Assembly: GCA_030041305.1 (NCBI GenBank)
Contig: JASHOC010000051.1
Coordinates: forward strand, 1 to 50,670
Length of the DNA stretch: 50,670 nt
Source: Acidobacteriaceae bacterium
GTDB lineage: Bacteria > Acidobacteriota > Terriglobia > Terriglobales > Acidobacteriaceae
Direction of reading: 5' to 3'
Shown here: positions 30,736 to 38,582 of the stretch, piece after piece
How positions within the stretch are numbered: the stretch's first letter is position 1
How the letters are laid out: every line of letters begins with the position of its first letter
Translations under genes and position numbers: made by a program
Notes under the pieces: generated by a model
Told to the model about the DNA's origin: nothing
Databases searched by the model: none
What the model saw: the letters and a program-made list of their open reading frames with translations, nothing else

Positions 30736-33700
30736 ATGCGGATCTCCACGCGGGCTGCGGTAACGATCCTGCTTTTGGCTCTTGTCATCGGGCCAACGGG
30801 AATCTCGTCCAACGCGCAGCCGCCGGGGCAGGTCGTCTGGCAAGGAGTGCTGCGCGACCCTCTCGGCGCTCCGATCGCGGGCGCCAGGATTTTCCTGACT
30901 GCGACCCATCTCTCGAGCCACGCAGTCACGGCGAAGGATGGTCGGTTCCGGCTCTCGCCCTTGGCGGCCGGGCCATATCGGCTCACGGTGGAAACCGGCG
31001 GGGCCAAAGCCGAGTACGCGCAGCCGATTGAACTCGCCCCAGGCGCATTGGCGGCGGAGCTAACCCTCTCCAGCCGCGGCGAACTCACACTCAATGCTCT
31101 GAGCAGCAACACCGGCGACGGCGGCGAGCAGCTTTCCAGTCAGGCCGTCAGCTCCCTGCCCTTGAACAAGCGCGATTTCAGCTCTCTTCTACTGCTCGCC
31201 GCCGGGGCCATGACCGACGCTAACGGCGCCACCAATTTCACCGCTCAATTCGCCATCAACGGCCAGCGCGGCGTCGAAGCCACCTTCGCCATGGACGGCG
31301 CCGACATCAGCGATCCCGAGATGGGCGGGGCTACGTTCACCAATTTCAACGTCGACGCCGTTGAGGAAATCCAGTCGAGTTCCGGCTGGATGCCGGCGGA
31401 GATCGGCCGCGGCGCGGCAGGCTTTACCAACATCGTCACCCGTTCCGGCGCCAGCGGGTTTCACGGATCGTTTTTCGAGTTCGTCCGCAACTCCGCTTTC
31501 GACGCGCGCAATTTCTTCGACTACGCCACTCCCGCCTATCCGGGCCGCATTCCGCCCTTCCGGCGCAACGAGTTCGGCCTCACCAATGGCGGTCCCGTCT
31601 CCCTTCCCCGCCTCTACGACGGGCGCAGGCGCAGTTTTTACTTTGCGGAGTATCAGGGATTTCGCCAGGTGCTGGGCACAACGCAGGTGATGCCCGTGCC
31701 CACGGCCGCCGAACGCGCCGGCATCGACAACTTAACCTATCCCGACGGTTCCACTGACACCCTGACGGTGCCTGTCGATCCCAATATCGCCGCCATTCTG
31801 GCTCGCTATCCGCTACCCAACGATCCTGGGGGCTCGTTTCAGGATCGCACCTATGCGACGCCCTCCAAAGTTGTCACCAACGCCGACCAGTTCTCGCTGC
31901 GTATCGATCACAGGTTCTCGCCCCGCGACCAGTTCTTTGCGCGCTTCACGCTCGACAATCTCACCGGCCCCACGACAAATCCCGACCAAACGGCGATCGA
32001 TCCGGCGTTTGGCATTCAATACATCGACCGGCAGCGGAATGTTGTCGGTACTTACACGCGCACGATTTCGCCGCGCTTGACCATCGAGTCGTCGGTCAGC
32101 ATCATTCGCTCAACTCCGGGATTCCCCACCACTGACTACTCTGATCCCGCCGTCAAATTCAACGATGGCTTATTTGAAGCGTTCAACGGCGCTGGCGGAT
32201 CGGTGATGCAGGCGTACGGCAATCTCTTCCAGGGCCGGCAGAACCTCTCCTACATGGTTGGCCGCCACGCTTTTAAGGCCGGATTCGAAGCGCGCATGAA
32301 TCGCGATACAACTTACTACGGCATCAGCCCCAACGGTGAATACGATTTTGGCGGAGGTACGGCCTACGCCACTGAAGCCATTCCCTCAAAAAGCGGCCTG
32401 CACAATATACAACCCGGCGACCCATTGCCTGACACGCTGTCGAGCTTTCTCTCCGGCAGCCCTTTTGTCTACACCATCGCCATCGCGCCGCCATATTTTT
32501 CGAGCGGCTCGCACATCGGCGCTGCCGCCATCAATCGCAATGACTTCAACATCTATGCTCAGGACACTTGGAAGGTCACGCCGCAGCTCACGCTCAATTA
32601 CGGTTTGCGCTGGGAGCTCTACACGCCTATAGCCGAGCGCGCGCGCCGCACTTCCGGATTCCTCAACCTCAATGGCGAACAAGAGTTTGTCATTAATCCT
32701 CAACCCGGCTATCGCACCAACTGGAATGGCTTCGGGCCGCGCATTCAAGTTGCATGGCAAGTTAGATCCAATTTAGTGGCTCATGCCGGGGGAGCCATCA
32801 CCGTGATCCCGCCTAATATCTGGCAGGATAACTTCCTCACCGGCACAACGCCGTTTTCCGTGTATCCCCGTCTTGTGGCCGCTTCCACCTTTCCCATCCA
32901 CTATGGATTCCGCATTACGCCGGCGCAATTGCCCAATGTCTACACTCCCGCGGGCGTAAACATCTTCGCTTCAGGAAAAACGAACACCGTCGCGCCCAAC
33001 ACCGTGATGGATGTGAACCGCTACGAGCAGGACGTGGCCGCGCTCACCCCCAGCCACGTGGTCAGCGCACTCAATTTGAGCGGCGTCGATCGGTCCTTCG
33101 GCAACGCCACACTGTTTACCTGGACTCTTGGGCTCGAACGCAAGCTCGGCGATCTCACCGCCGATGCTGGCTATGTGGGTACGGCCAGTGAAAAACTGCC
33201 CGAGTCCATTTTCCCCAATGCCTATCCCGGCGCCAGTCCAGGCTTCGCGCCACATACCCAGTTCGACAGCCAGGGTAACGTCACTGGCGGTTTCGGCGTG
33301 GAAAACATCATTGCCGCCGCCGCGCACTCTATTTATCATGCGCTGCAAGCCTCGCTCTCGGGCGCGGTGCGGCATGGCGGGCCGGGCGTCCAGGCGAGCT
33401 ACACATGGAGCAAATCCATCGACAACACCAGCCAGGTGATCGGAGGCACGGGGTCCACAGGCGCGGTGACAATTCCGGTTCCACAGAACCCATTCGACAC
33501 CCACCCTGAAAAAGGTCCGTCGTCATTCGATGTCACGCACGCGTTCAGCTTGAGCGTGGCTCAAGATCTGCACTTGGAAGAGATCGGTTTTTTTGAATCA
33601 ATCGGTCGCAAGGCGACCCGCGGCTGGGAATTACTCAACATCTCCAGTCTGAGTTCCGGTTCTCCGTTCACCATCTATTCCGGCGTGCAGCAGACAGGCT

Positions 33701-34128
33701 ATGGCTCGAGCGGCGCCGATCGCCCCGACCAGATCGCCACGCCCCATCTGTCCACCACGCGGCGCAACCGTGAGGATTATTTCGGGCAGGGCGCAAACAA
33801 CGCTGCGGACTATTTCTCCATCCCCATCCAGATCCCCGGCGGAACGGGTCCCAACCAGGGCCGCTTCGGCGCGTTGGGGCGCAATAGTTTCCGCGGGCCG
33901 GCCTTTTATGACCTCGACTTCGCACTCATCAAAGACACTCCTTTCGGCCGCCGCCGCAGTGGGGCCGAGGACGTGGACCTGCAATTCCGCTCCGAGTTCT
34001 TCAATCTCTTCAACATCGTCAATATGGGCCTGCCAGCCAACATTCTCAACGGTTCGGGTTTTGGAGAGATCAGCAAAACGGCGGGCAACTCCCGGCAGAT
34101 TCAATTCTCGCTCAAGGTGATCTACTGA
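30736..34128 (+). CDS. Oar-like TonB-dependent outer-membrane receptor
   Basis: 1130 residues. Signal peptide MRISTRAAVTILLLALVIGP. Residues about 30-125 form a carboxypeptidase-regulatory-like beta-sandwich (WQGVLRDPLGAPIAGARIFL...). A plug domain follows (INGQRGVEATFAMDGADISDPEMG, about 210-235; GAAGFTNIVTRSG), then a long barrel with the Oar features SFFEFVRNSAFDARNFFD and PPFRRNEFGLTNGGPVSLPR. The C-terminus ends in aromatic-rich strands (QIQFSLKVIY). Dozens of such receptors occur per acidobacterial genome and are thought to import large oligomers such as glycans. The substrate is unknown. GGAG precedes the ATG at 30736. Confidence 0.92.
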   Translation: MRISTRAAVTILLLALVIGPTGISSNAQPPGQVVWQGVLRDPLGAPIAGARIFLTATHLSSHAVTAKDGRFRLSPLAAGPYRLTVETGGAKAEYAQPIELAPGALAAELTLSSRGELTLNALSSNTGDGGEQLSSQAVSSLPLNKRDFSSLLLLAAGAMTDANGATNFTAQFAINGQRGVEATFAMDGADISDPEMGGATFTNFNVDAVEEIQSSSGWMPAEIGRGAAGFTNIVTRSGASGFHGSFFEFVRNSAFDARNFFDYATPAYPGRIPPFRRNEFGLTNGGPVSLPRLYDGRRRSFYFAEYQGFRQVLGTTQVMPVPTAAERAGIDNLTYPDGSTDTLTVPVDPNIAAILARYPLPNDPGGSFQDRTYATPSKVVTNADQFSLRIDHRFSPRDQFFARFTLDNLTGPTTNPDQTAIDPAFGIQYIDRQRNVVGTYTRTISPRLTIESSVSIIRSTPGFPTTDYSDPAVKFNDGLFEAFNGAGGSVMQAYGNLFQGRQNLSYMVGRHAFKAGFEARMNRDTTYYGISPNGEYDFGGGTAYATEAIPSKSGLHNIQPGDPLPDTLSSFLSGSPFVYTIAIAPPYFSSGSHIGAAAINRNDFNIYAQDTWKVTPQLTLNYGLRWELYTPIAERARRTSGFLNLNGEQEFVINPQPGYRTNWNGFGPRIQVAWQVRSNLVAHAGGAITVIPPNIWQDNFLTGTTPFSVYPRLVAASTFPIHYGFRITPAQLPNVYTPAGVNIFASGKTNTVAPNTVMDVNRYEQDVAALTPSHVVSALNLSGVDRSFGNATLFTWTLGLERKLGDLTADAGYVGTASEKLPESIFPNAYPGASPGFAPHTQFDSQGNVTGGFGVENIIAAAAHSIYHALQASLSGAVRHGGPGVQASYTWSKSIDNTSQVIGGTGSTGAVTIPVPQNPFDTHPEKGPSSFDVTHAFSLSVAQDLHLEEIGFFESIGRKATRGWELLNISSLSSGSPFTIYSGVQQTGYGSSGADRPDQIATPHLSTTRRNREDYFGQGANNAADYFSIPIQIPGGTGPNQGRFGALGRNSFRGPAFYDLDFALIKDTPFGRRRSGAEDVDLQFRSEFFNLFNIVNMGLPANILNGSGFGEISKTAGNSRQIQFSLKVIY

Positions 34129-34225
34129 CCTCAGTCGCCGCCAGCTCCTCGCCCCTCGTTCCCCCAGTTCCATGTTCCCTAATTCTCTTGTTCCTTCGTT
34201 CCCTCGGTCTCTCTTTCCGCCCCTC

Positions 34226-34231
34226 TACACT
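34226..34231 (+). promoter_or_regulatory. -10-like box at leaderless distance from rlmB
   Basis: TACACT ends 6 nt before the rlmB ATG (34238). The upstream region is pyrimidine-rich and has no Shine-Dalgarno sequence. The identical box precedes the zinc-finger gene (1393-1398, reverse) by 6 nt and trpG (28810-28815) by 8 nt. Confidence 0.5.
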
Positions 34232-34237
34232 GGTCTT

Positions 34238-35065
34238 ATGGAAGTTCTCTACGGGCTGCATCCCGTCGAGGAGGCCTTGCGCGCTGGGCGGCGCCGCTTC
34301 GACCACGTGCTGGTGGCGAGCGAACGGCGCGACGAGCGACTCGAGCGCCTGGTTTCCGCCTGTCGCGAGGCCGGTGTGCGCGTGCGCCAGGAGCCGCGCC
34401 GGCAATTGACGCAAACCGCAAACACCGCGGCCCATCAAGGCGTTGTCGCCTTGGTCCACCCACAGCAATTCCTCCAACTCGAAGATCTGTACGCCCCCGG
34501 CCCGTGGCAAAGCCGGAACCATCCGCAATCGCGCCGCCTTATCCTCGCCCTCGATGGCGTCGAGGACCCGCAAAACTTGGGCGCGCTGTTGCGCGTGGCC
34601 GACGGCGCCGGCGTGGACGGCGTGCTCCTCACCGAGCGTCGCTCCGCCCCGCTCCGCGCGGCAGCGGTCAAAGCCAGCGCCGGCGCCGCCGAGCACCTCC
34701 GCATCGCCCGCGTTGTCAACCTGGTGCGCGCTCTCGAGGAGTTCAAGCGTCAGCATCTCTGGATCGTGGGTCTCGACGAGTGCGCCGCCACCGAGTACGA
34801 CCAATTCGACCTGACCGGCGACTGTGTCCTGGTGCTGGGCCGCGAAGGCGCCGGCTTGCACGAGCTCGTGCGCCGCACCTGCGATCACCTGCTGCGCATT
34901 CCCATGGCCGGCGGAGTCAGCTCGTTAAATGTTTCTGCAGCCGGCGCGGTCGTGCTCTATGAAGCTGCACGGCAGCGCCGCGCGGCCGCTCGCGGACGAG
35001 CCGCCGCTCTCCCCGTTCCCTCGACTGCGTCCAAATCTAAACAGCAGAAAGGTCTCGGTTCATGA
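34238..35065 (+). CDS. rlmB: 23S rRNA (guanosine-2'-O-)-methyltransferase RlmB family (SpoU)
   Basis: 275 residues. An N-terminal substrate-binding domain (VLYGLHPVEEALRAGRRRF, about 3-21) is followed by the SPOUT knot: LALDGVEDPQNLGALLRVADGAGVDG (motif 1, about 107-132), CVLVLGREGAGLHELVRRTCD (motif 2) and IPMAGGVSSLNVSAAGAVVLYE (motif 3), all classic SpoU. The C-terminal tail is basic and unconserved. It methylates the 2'-OH of a guanosine in 23S rRNA (G2251 in E. coli) or a related target. No Shine-Dalgarno sequence is visible. Its TGA overlaps the ATG of the next gene (ATGATG at 35062), so the pseudo-peptidase is translationally coupled to it. Confidence 0.9.
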   Translation: MEVLYGLHPVEEALRAGRRRFDHVLVASERRDERLERLVSACREAGVRVRQEPRRQLTQTANTAAHQGVVALVHPQQFLQLEDLYAPGPWQSRNHPQSRRLILALDGVEDPQNLGALLRVADGAGVDGVLLTERRSAPLRAAAVKASAGAAEHLRIARVVNLVRALEEFKRQHLWIVGLDECAATEYDQFDLTGDCVLVLGREGAGLHELVRRTCDHLLRIPMAGGVSSLNVSAAGAVVLYEAARQRRAAARGRAAALPVPSTASKSKQQKGLGS

Positions 35066-37050
35066 TGTTGGTTTTCGCCCGGAAGTCGCGGGCGGTAGAA
35101 AAATGCAGGCTGAGCGTCGGATCGGCCCGAGCCGCCGCCCTCGCCGTCTTCACATGTTTGGCCCTCCCGGCTTTCACCCAAACCCCATCCAACTATCCTC
35201 AATCCAGCGGCCAGGTCATCTATTTGCGATCGACGAATCTTGAAGGCCAGACGACCACCACCGTTGGTCCGGCCGCAGCCTCCACTGGCGGACAAATGGT
35301 GAACGCGCCTGTAGCTGTCAACGCCGAGCGTCAGGCCGTCACCTTTACTGGTTTCGACATGGACGTGCATCTGCGACCCGCCGAGCAGTACATCGCGGCG
35401 CGGGCCCGGGTGACCGTGCGCAATACGGGCGCCGCCCCGCTCGCGCACGTTCCCCTGCAAATCTCCTCTTCGCTGAGTTGGGAGCGAATCCGGGTCTCCG
35501 GTCGCGACGTGGCTTACACCGTGGCCACGCTCAACTCCGACGCCGACCACACCGGCCAGTTGCACGAAGCCGCGGTTCCTTTGCCGCAGCCGCTCGCTCC
35601 GGGCGCAACCCTGCAGCTCGACGTGACCTATGCCGGCAAGATCGCACCCAACGCCCAGCGCTTGACCGCCATCGGCACTCCGGACGACGCAGCCCTGCAC
35701 TCCGATTGGGATGGCATTGGCGTCGAGTTCACAGGTCTGCGCGGCTTTGGCAACGTGGTCTGGTATCCCGTCGCCAGCGTCCCGGCCCTCCTTGGTAACG
35801 GAGCGCAACTCTTCGACGAAATCGGCCGGCAAAAGCTCCGCGCAGAAGGAGCCCGCTTCCAGTTGCGCCTAACCGTCGAGTTTCCTCAGGACGCAACGCC
35901 CACCGTGGCCTTGATCAACGGACACCCCGCGCCACTCGCGGTCACCGGCGGCGGCGCGGGCGTCCCCGGCGTGGCTACGGCTGATTACCAAGCTTCGACC
36001 CTCGGCTTCGAATCTCCCAACCTGTTTCTGGCCGTCCGCAAACCCGAAAAAATGACCAACGCTACACTGTGGACGCTGCCCGCCGACGAAGCCGCCGTTC
36101 CCGCCTGGGCTACGGCCGCATCCACCGTCACCCCATTTTTGCAAGACTGGATGGGCGACCAGCCGCGCTCGCAGTTGACCATCATCGACCTGCCCGACCC
36201 GCTGGATGCGCCCTTCGAGTCCGGCGCCCTCCTGGCTATGGCCGTCGGCCAGGCCTCGCCGGAGCAGTTGGACAGCGTCATGGCCCACGCCCTCACTCAC
36301 GCGTGGATGGATTCGCCGCGCGCCTGGCTCAATGAGGGCGTGGCCGACTTCATGGGAACACTTTGGATCGAAAAGAACGACGGCCGCGCCGAGGCTCTCG
36401 AATCGCTCGAAGCCTCGCGGACCGCGCTGGCCATTGCCGAACCCTCCAGCCCCGGCGAAAGCGCTGGACAGCCGCTGGGTCAGGCTTATTCGCCCATTTA
36501 TTACCGCACCAAGGCCGCTTATGTCCTCTGGATGCTACGCGACTTGGTGGGCGACGCCGCCCTATCATCCGTCTTCCGCGCCTACAACCCCGCCCAGGAC
36601 CAGATCGCCTCAGACCAGATCATGAGTAACCTTCCCAGTTCCCAGCCGGGCGAATTCGAGAATCTCGTCAGGCGCGCGAGTCCGGGAAAAAATCTCGACT
36701 GGTTCTTCGCCGATTGGGTTGATGCCGACAAAGGTCTTCCCGATCTGACCATCAGCAAGGTCTATTCCGAGCCCGCCGAGGCCGGCGCCACCCTTGTTGG
36801 CGTCACCATTGCTAACTCCGGTTACGCCGCTGCCGAGGTGCCCGTCACCGTACGGACCGCTCTCACCTCCGTTACGCAGCGCATGCTTATTCCCGCTCAG
36901 GGCGAAATCACACAGCGCATCCTGGTTCAAGGCGCGCCCACCAAAGTGTTGGTCAACGATGGCGGCGTGCCCGAGACCGAAGCCAGTGTCCACGTCACCA
37001 CCCTCGGAAATCCCGCGGCCGGTTCGTCCAGCCAGAATTCGATGCCGTAA
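35062..37050 (+). CDS. Secreted M1-like peptidase homologue with degenerate active site
   Basis: 662 residues. A basic lead and hydrophobic signal (about 18-40) precede a beta-rich N-terminal domain (DMDVHLRPAEQYIAARARVTVRNTG, typical of M1 N-domains). The peptidase-like region has SVMAHALTHAWMDSPRAWLNEGVADFM. The HExxH zinc motif reads HALTH (409-413), with Ala at the catalytic Glu position, and the third ligand Glu425 lies 12 residues after the second His instead of about 19. C-terminal beta domains follow (SVYSEPAEAG... to residue 640). It therefore looks enzymatically inactive, perhaps a binding protein. It overlaps the end of rlmB by 4 nt, implying coupled translation. Confidence 0.8.
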   Translation: MMLVFARKSRAVEKCRLSVGSARAAALAVFTCLALPAFTQTPSNYPQSSGQVIYLRSTNLEGQTTTTVGPAAASTGGQMVNAPVAVNAERQAVTFTGFDMDVHLRPAEQYIAARARVTVRNTGAAPLAHVPLQISSSLSWERIRVSGRDVAYTVATLNSDADHTGQLHEAAVPLPQPLAPGATLQLDVTYAGKIAPNAQRLTAIGTPDDAALHSDWDGIGVEFTGLRGFGNVVWYPVASVPALLGNGAQLFDEIGRQKLRAEGARFQLRLTVEFPQDATPTVALINGHPAPLAVTGGGAGVPGVATADYQASTLGFESPNLFLAVRKPEKMTNATLWTLPADEAAVPAWATAASTVTPFLQDWMGDQPRSQLTIIDLPDPLDAPFESGALLAMAVGQASPEQLDSVMAHALTHAWMDSPRAWLNEGVADFMGTLWIEKNDGRAEALESLEASRTALAIAEPSSPGESAGQPLGQAYSPIYYRTKAAYVLWMLRDLVGDAALSSVFRAYNPAQDQIASDQIMSNLPSSQPGEFENLVRRASPGKNLDWFFADWVDADKGLPDLTISKVYSEPAEAGATLVGVTIANSGYAAAEVPVTVRTALTSVTQRMLIPAQGEITQRILVQGAPTKVLVNDGGVPETEASVHVTTLGNPAAGSSSQNSMP

Positions 37051-37184
37051 TGTTCACCCCACCCCCTTCGCGACTCCCCATCGTCTCGTGACGATATATC
37101 GTCTTCGTCACTTCGTCTCGTCTGCGCCATCGCAATTCCCGCCTTTTCGCGCTAAGCTGCTCATTTTCTTGGTTCTATTCCGGC

Positions 37185-37202
37185 TTGTGACGGGCGTCAC
37201 AA
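37185..37202. promoter_or_regulatory. Perfect CRP/FNR-type palindrome
   Basis: TTGTGACGGGCGTCACAA is a perfect 18-bp palindrome and exactly matches TGTGA-N6-TCACA, the CRP consensus. Its centre (37193.5) lies about 41.5 bp before a start predicted from CATAGA (37223-37228), the class II activation distance. The next two genes are a STAS protein and a CRP/FNR regulator with the matching recognition residues, suggesting autoregulation. Confidence 0.7.
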
Positions 37203-37257
37203 ATTTGGCGCCCCGCGTGCAGCATAGAGGGCACGGCGCAGGACGAGCCAGCTTACG

Positions 37258-37557
37258 TTGAAGATCACGATGAAAGATAATTCGAAAACCATCAGCCTCA
37301 AACTGGAAGGGCGGATTGTCGGACCGTGGGCAGCCGAACTTGATCACTACTGGCGACAAAACACCTCCGCCCTCAAAGCCAAGCCGGTTTCCCTCGATCT
37401 TCGCGACACCACCTTTGCCGATGCAGACGGAATTCGGATCCTGCGCGCCATATACGCGGAAACGGGAGCCGAGATCCTCACCGGCACACTCTGGACGCAG
37501 CATCTTGCCGATGAAATCACCCGGAATCATGTAGTACAGGAAATGGAGGAAATCTAA
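37258..37557 (+). CDS. STAS-domain protein (anti-sigma-antagonist-like)
   Basis: 99 residues from TTG 37258; an internal ATG at 37270 would shorten it by 4. One STAS fold: SLKLEGRIVGPWAAELDHYW, then SLDLRDTTFADADGIRILRAIYAETGAEI. At the place where SpoIIAA-type proteins carry the phosphorylated Ser (DSSG), this has DADG, with Asp at the phosphosite, so it would be permanently phosphomimetic or act without kinase control. Its TAA is followed by only one base before the ATG of the CRP/FNR gene, so translation is coupled. The upstream CRP-type palindrome probably controls both. Partner (anti-sigma, receptor) unknown. Confidence 0.8.
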   Translation: MKITMKDNSKTISLKLEGRIVGPWAAELDHYWRQNTSALKAKPVSLDLRDTTFADADGIRILRAIYAETGAEILTGTLWTQHLADEITRNHVVQEMEEI

Positions 37558-37558
37558 C

Positions 37559-38269
37559 ATGCAAGCCATCCACGACCATGCCACTGGAAATCAGATTCCC
37601 GCTTACCGCAAAGGCGATTTCTTCACGCAGCTCTCCCCCTCTGCGCTCGAGGGGTTCGATTCCCTGTTGTTTCCCTCTTCCTATCCTGCGCACACCGTCA
37701 TCTTTTCCGAAGAGGAGCCCGCGACCGGCATCGCGGTCGTCCTCGAGGGTGAGGTGAGGCTCTCCATTAGTTCGAGCGACGGCCGCCGTTTGAGCTTCTG
37801 CATCGCCAGGGCGGGCGAGGTGCTGGGCCTCACAGCCGCTATCGCCGGCCGTCCCTACGAAATGACCGCCGAGGCCCTTTACCCGGCCAAAATCGCTTAC
37901 GTGAGTCGCCAGGCGCTCCTCCAGTTCCTTGCCCGTCACCCTGAGGCCTATCAGGCCGTGACGCGCGACATGATTCACAGCTTCAATCTCGCCTGCGAGC
38001 AATTGCGCACCGTAGGTCTCTCCGCTTCGGCTCCGGAACGGCTCGCCCGTTTGTTGCTGGGCTGGAGCGAATCAGCCGAGAAGAGCGATGCCTCCGCGCG
38101 CTGCCGCCTTTCCCTCACGCACGAGGAGATCGGCGAGTTCATTGGCGCCTCGCGCGAAACTGTCACCCGCACCCTCACCGTCTTTAAGAACCGGCGCCTA
38201 GTTGCCGTTCACGGATCCACGCTTACCATACCCAGTCGCAACGCGCTCGAAAGCTACGCGCGCGGCTGA
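37559..38269 (+). CDS. CRP/FNR family transcriptional regulator
   Basis: 236 residues. The cyclic-nucleotide-binding-like jellyroll (about 25-140) includes GIAVVLEGEVRLSISSSDGRRLSF and GEVLGLTAAIAGRPYEMTAEAL; the CRP phosphate-binding GELxLxxxxxRSAT pattern is not present. The winged HTH (about 185-215, LTHEEIGEFIGASRETVTRTL) has Arg199, Glu200 and Arg204 at the positions that contact TGTGA in E. coli CRP. It should read TGTGA-N6-TCACA, the exact palindrome found upstream of the operon (37185-37202). The effector is probably not cAMP. ATG at 37559 has GGAGG about 10 nt upstream within the STAS gene. Confidence 0.9.
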   Translation: MQAIHDHATGNQIPAYRKGDFFTQLSPSALEGFDSLLFPSSYPAHTVIFSEEEPATGIAVVLEGEVRLSISSSDGRRLSFCIARAGEVLGLTAAIAGRPYEMTAEALYPAKIAYVSRQALLQFLARHPEAYQAVTRDMIHSFNLACEQLRTVGLSASAPERLARLLLGWSESAEKSDASARCRLSLTHEEIGEFIGASRETVTRTLTVFKNRRLVAVHGSTLTIPSRNALESYARG

Positions 38270-38582
38270 TCGGGCTCTCTCTGCTCTGTTTGGTTCCCAG
38301 CCGTTCGGCTTGCCGTTCGTTCCGGCGCGCGATGGAGAAGGCATCGCAAGCGCCGGAGCGAACGGCTCCTTCATGTTTGACCCCATATCGGGAAACCAGA
38401 GACGGCGCATCTGGGAGCCGCACAATCAAGTCCGGGGTCCCCAGCGACAGGACTTGGTCGCTGGGGTGGAAATCGACGCGTCCCCCGGGGAGCAGCGAGC
38501 CGTCGCGGAGCCAGGCGGGTACGCGGTCTCTGGTTTCGCTGTAAAGCGCGCAACCACCGCGAACGATCATTACCATGGAGTC
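38270..38582. other. Intergenic stretch with palindromic element
   Basis: 313 bp without a gene. It holds the second dispersed palindromic element (38439-38466) and, at its end, the TACCAT box (38571-38576) just before hemG. The hemG frame stays open back to 38202 but the FAD motif begins only at 38583. I see nothing else. Confidence 0.5.
38439..38466. repeat. Dispersed palindromic element, copy 2
   Basis: Perfect 10-bp arms CCCCAGCGAC and GTCGCTGGGG around the 8-nt loop AGGACTTG, preceded by CCGGGGT, as in copy 1 (4052-4079). The only stem difference is an A-T pair in copy 1 replaced by G-C here, a compensatory change. Confidence 0.8.
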
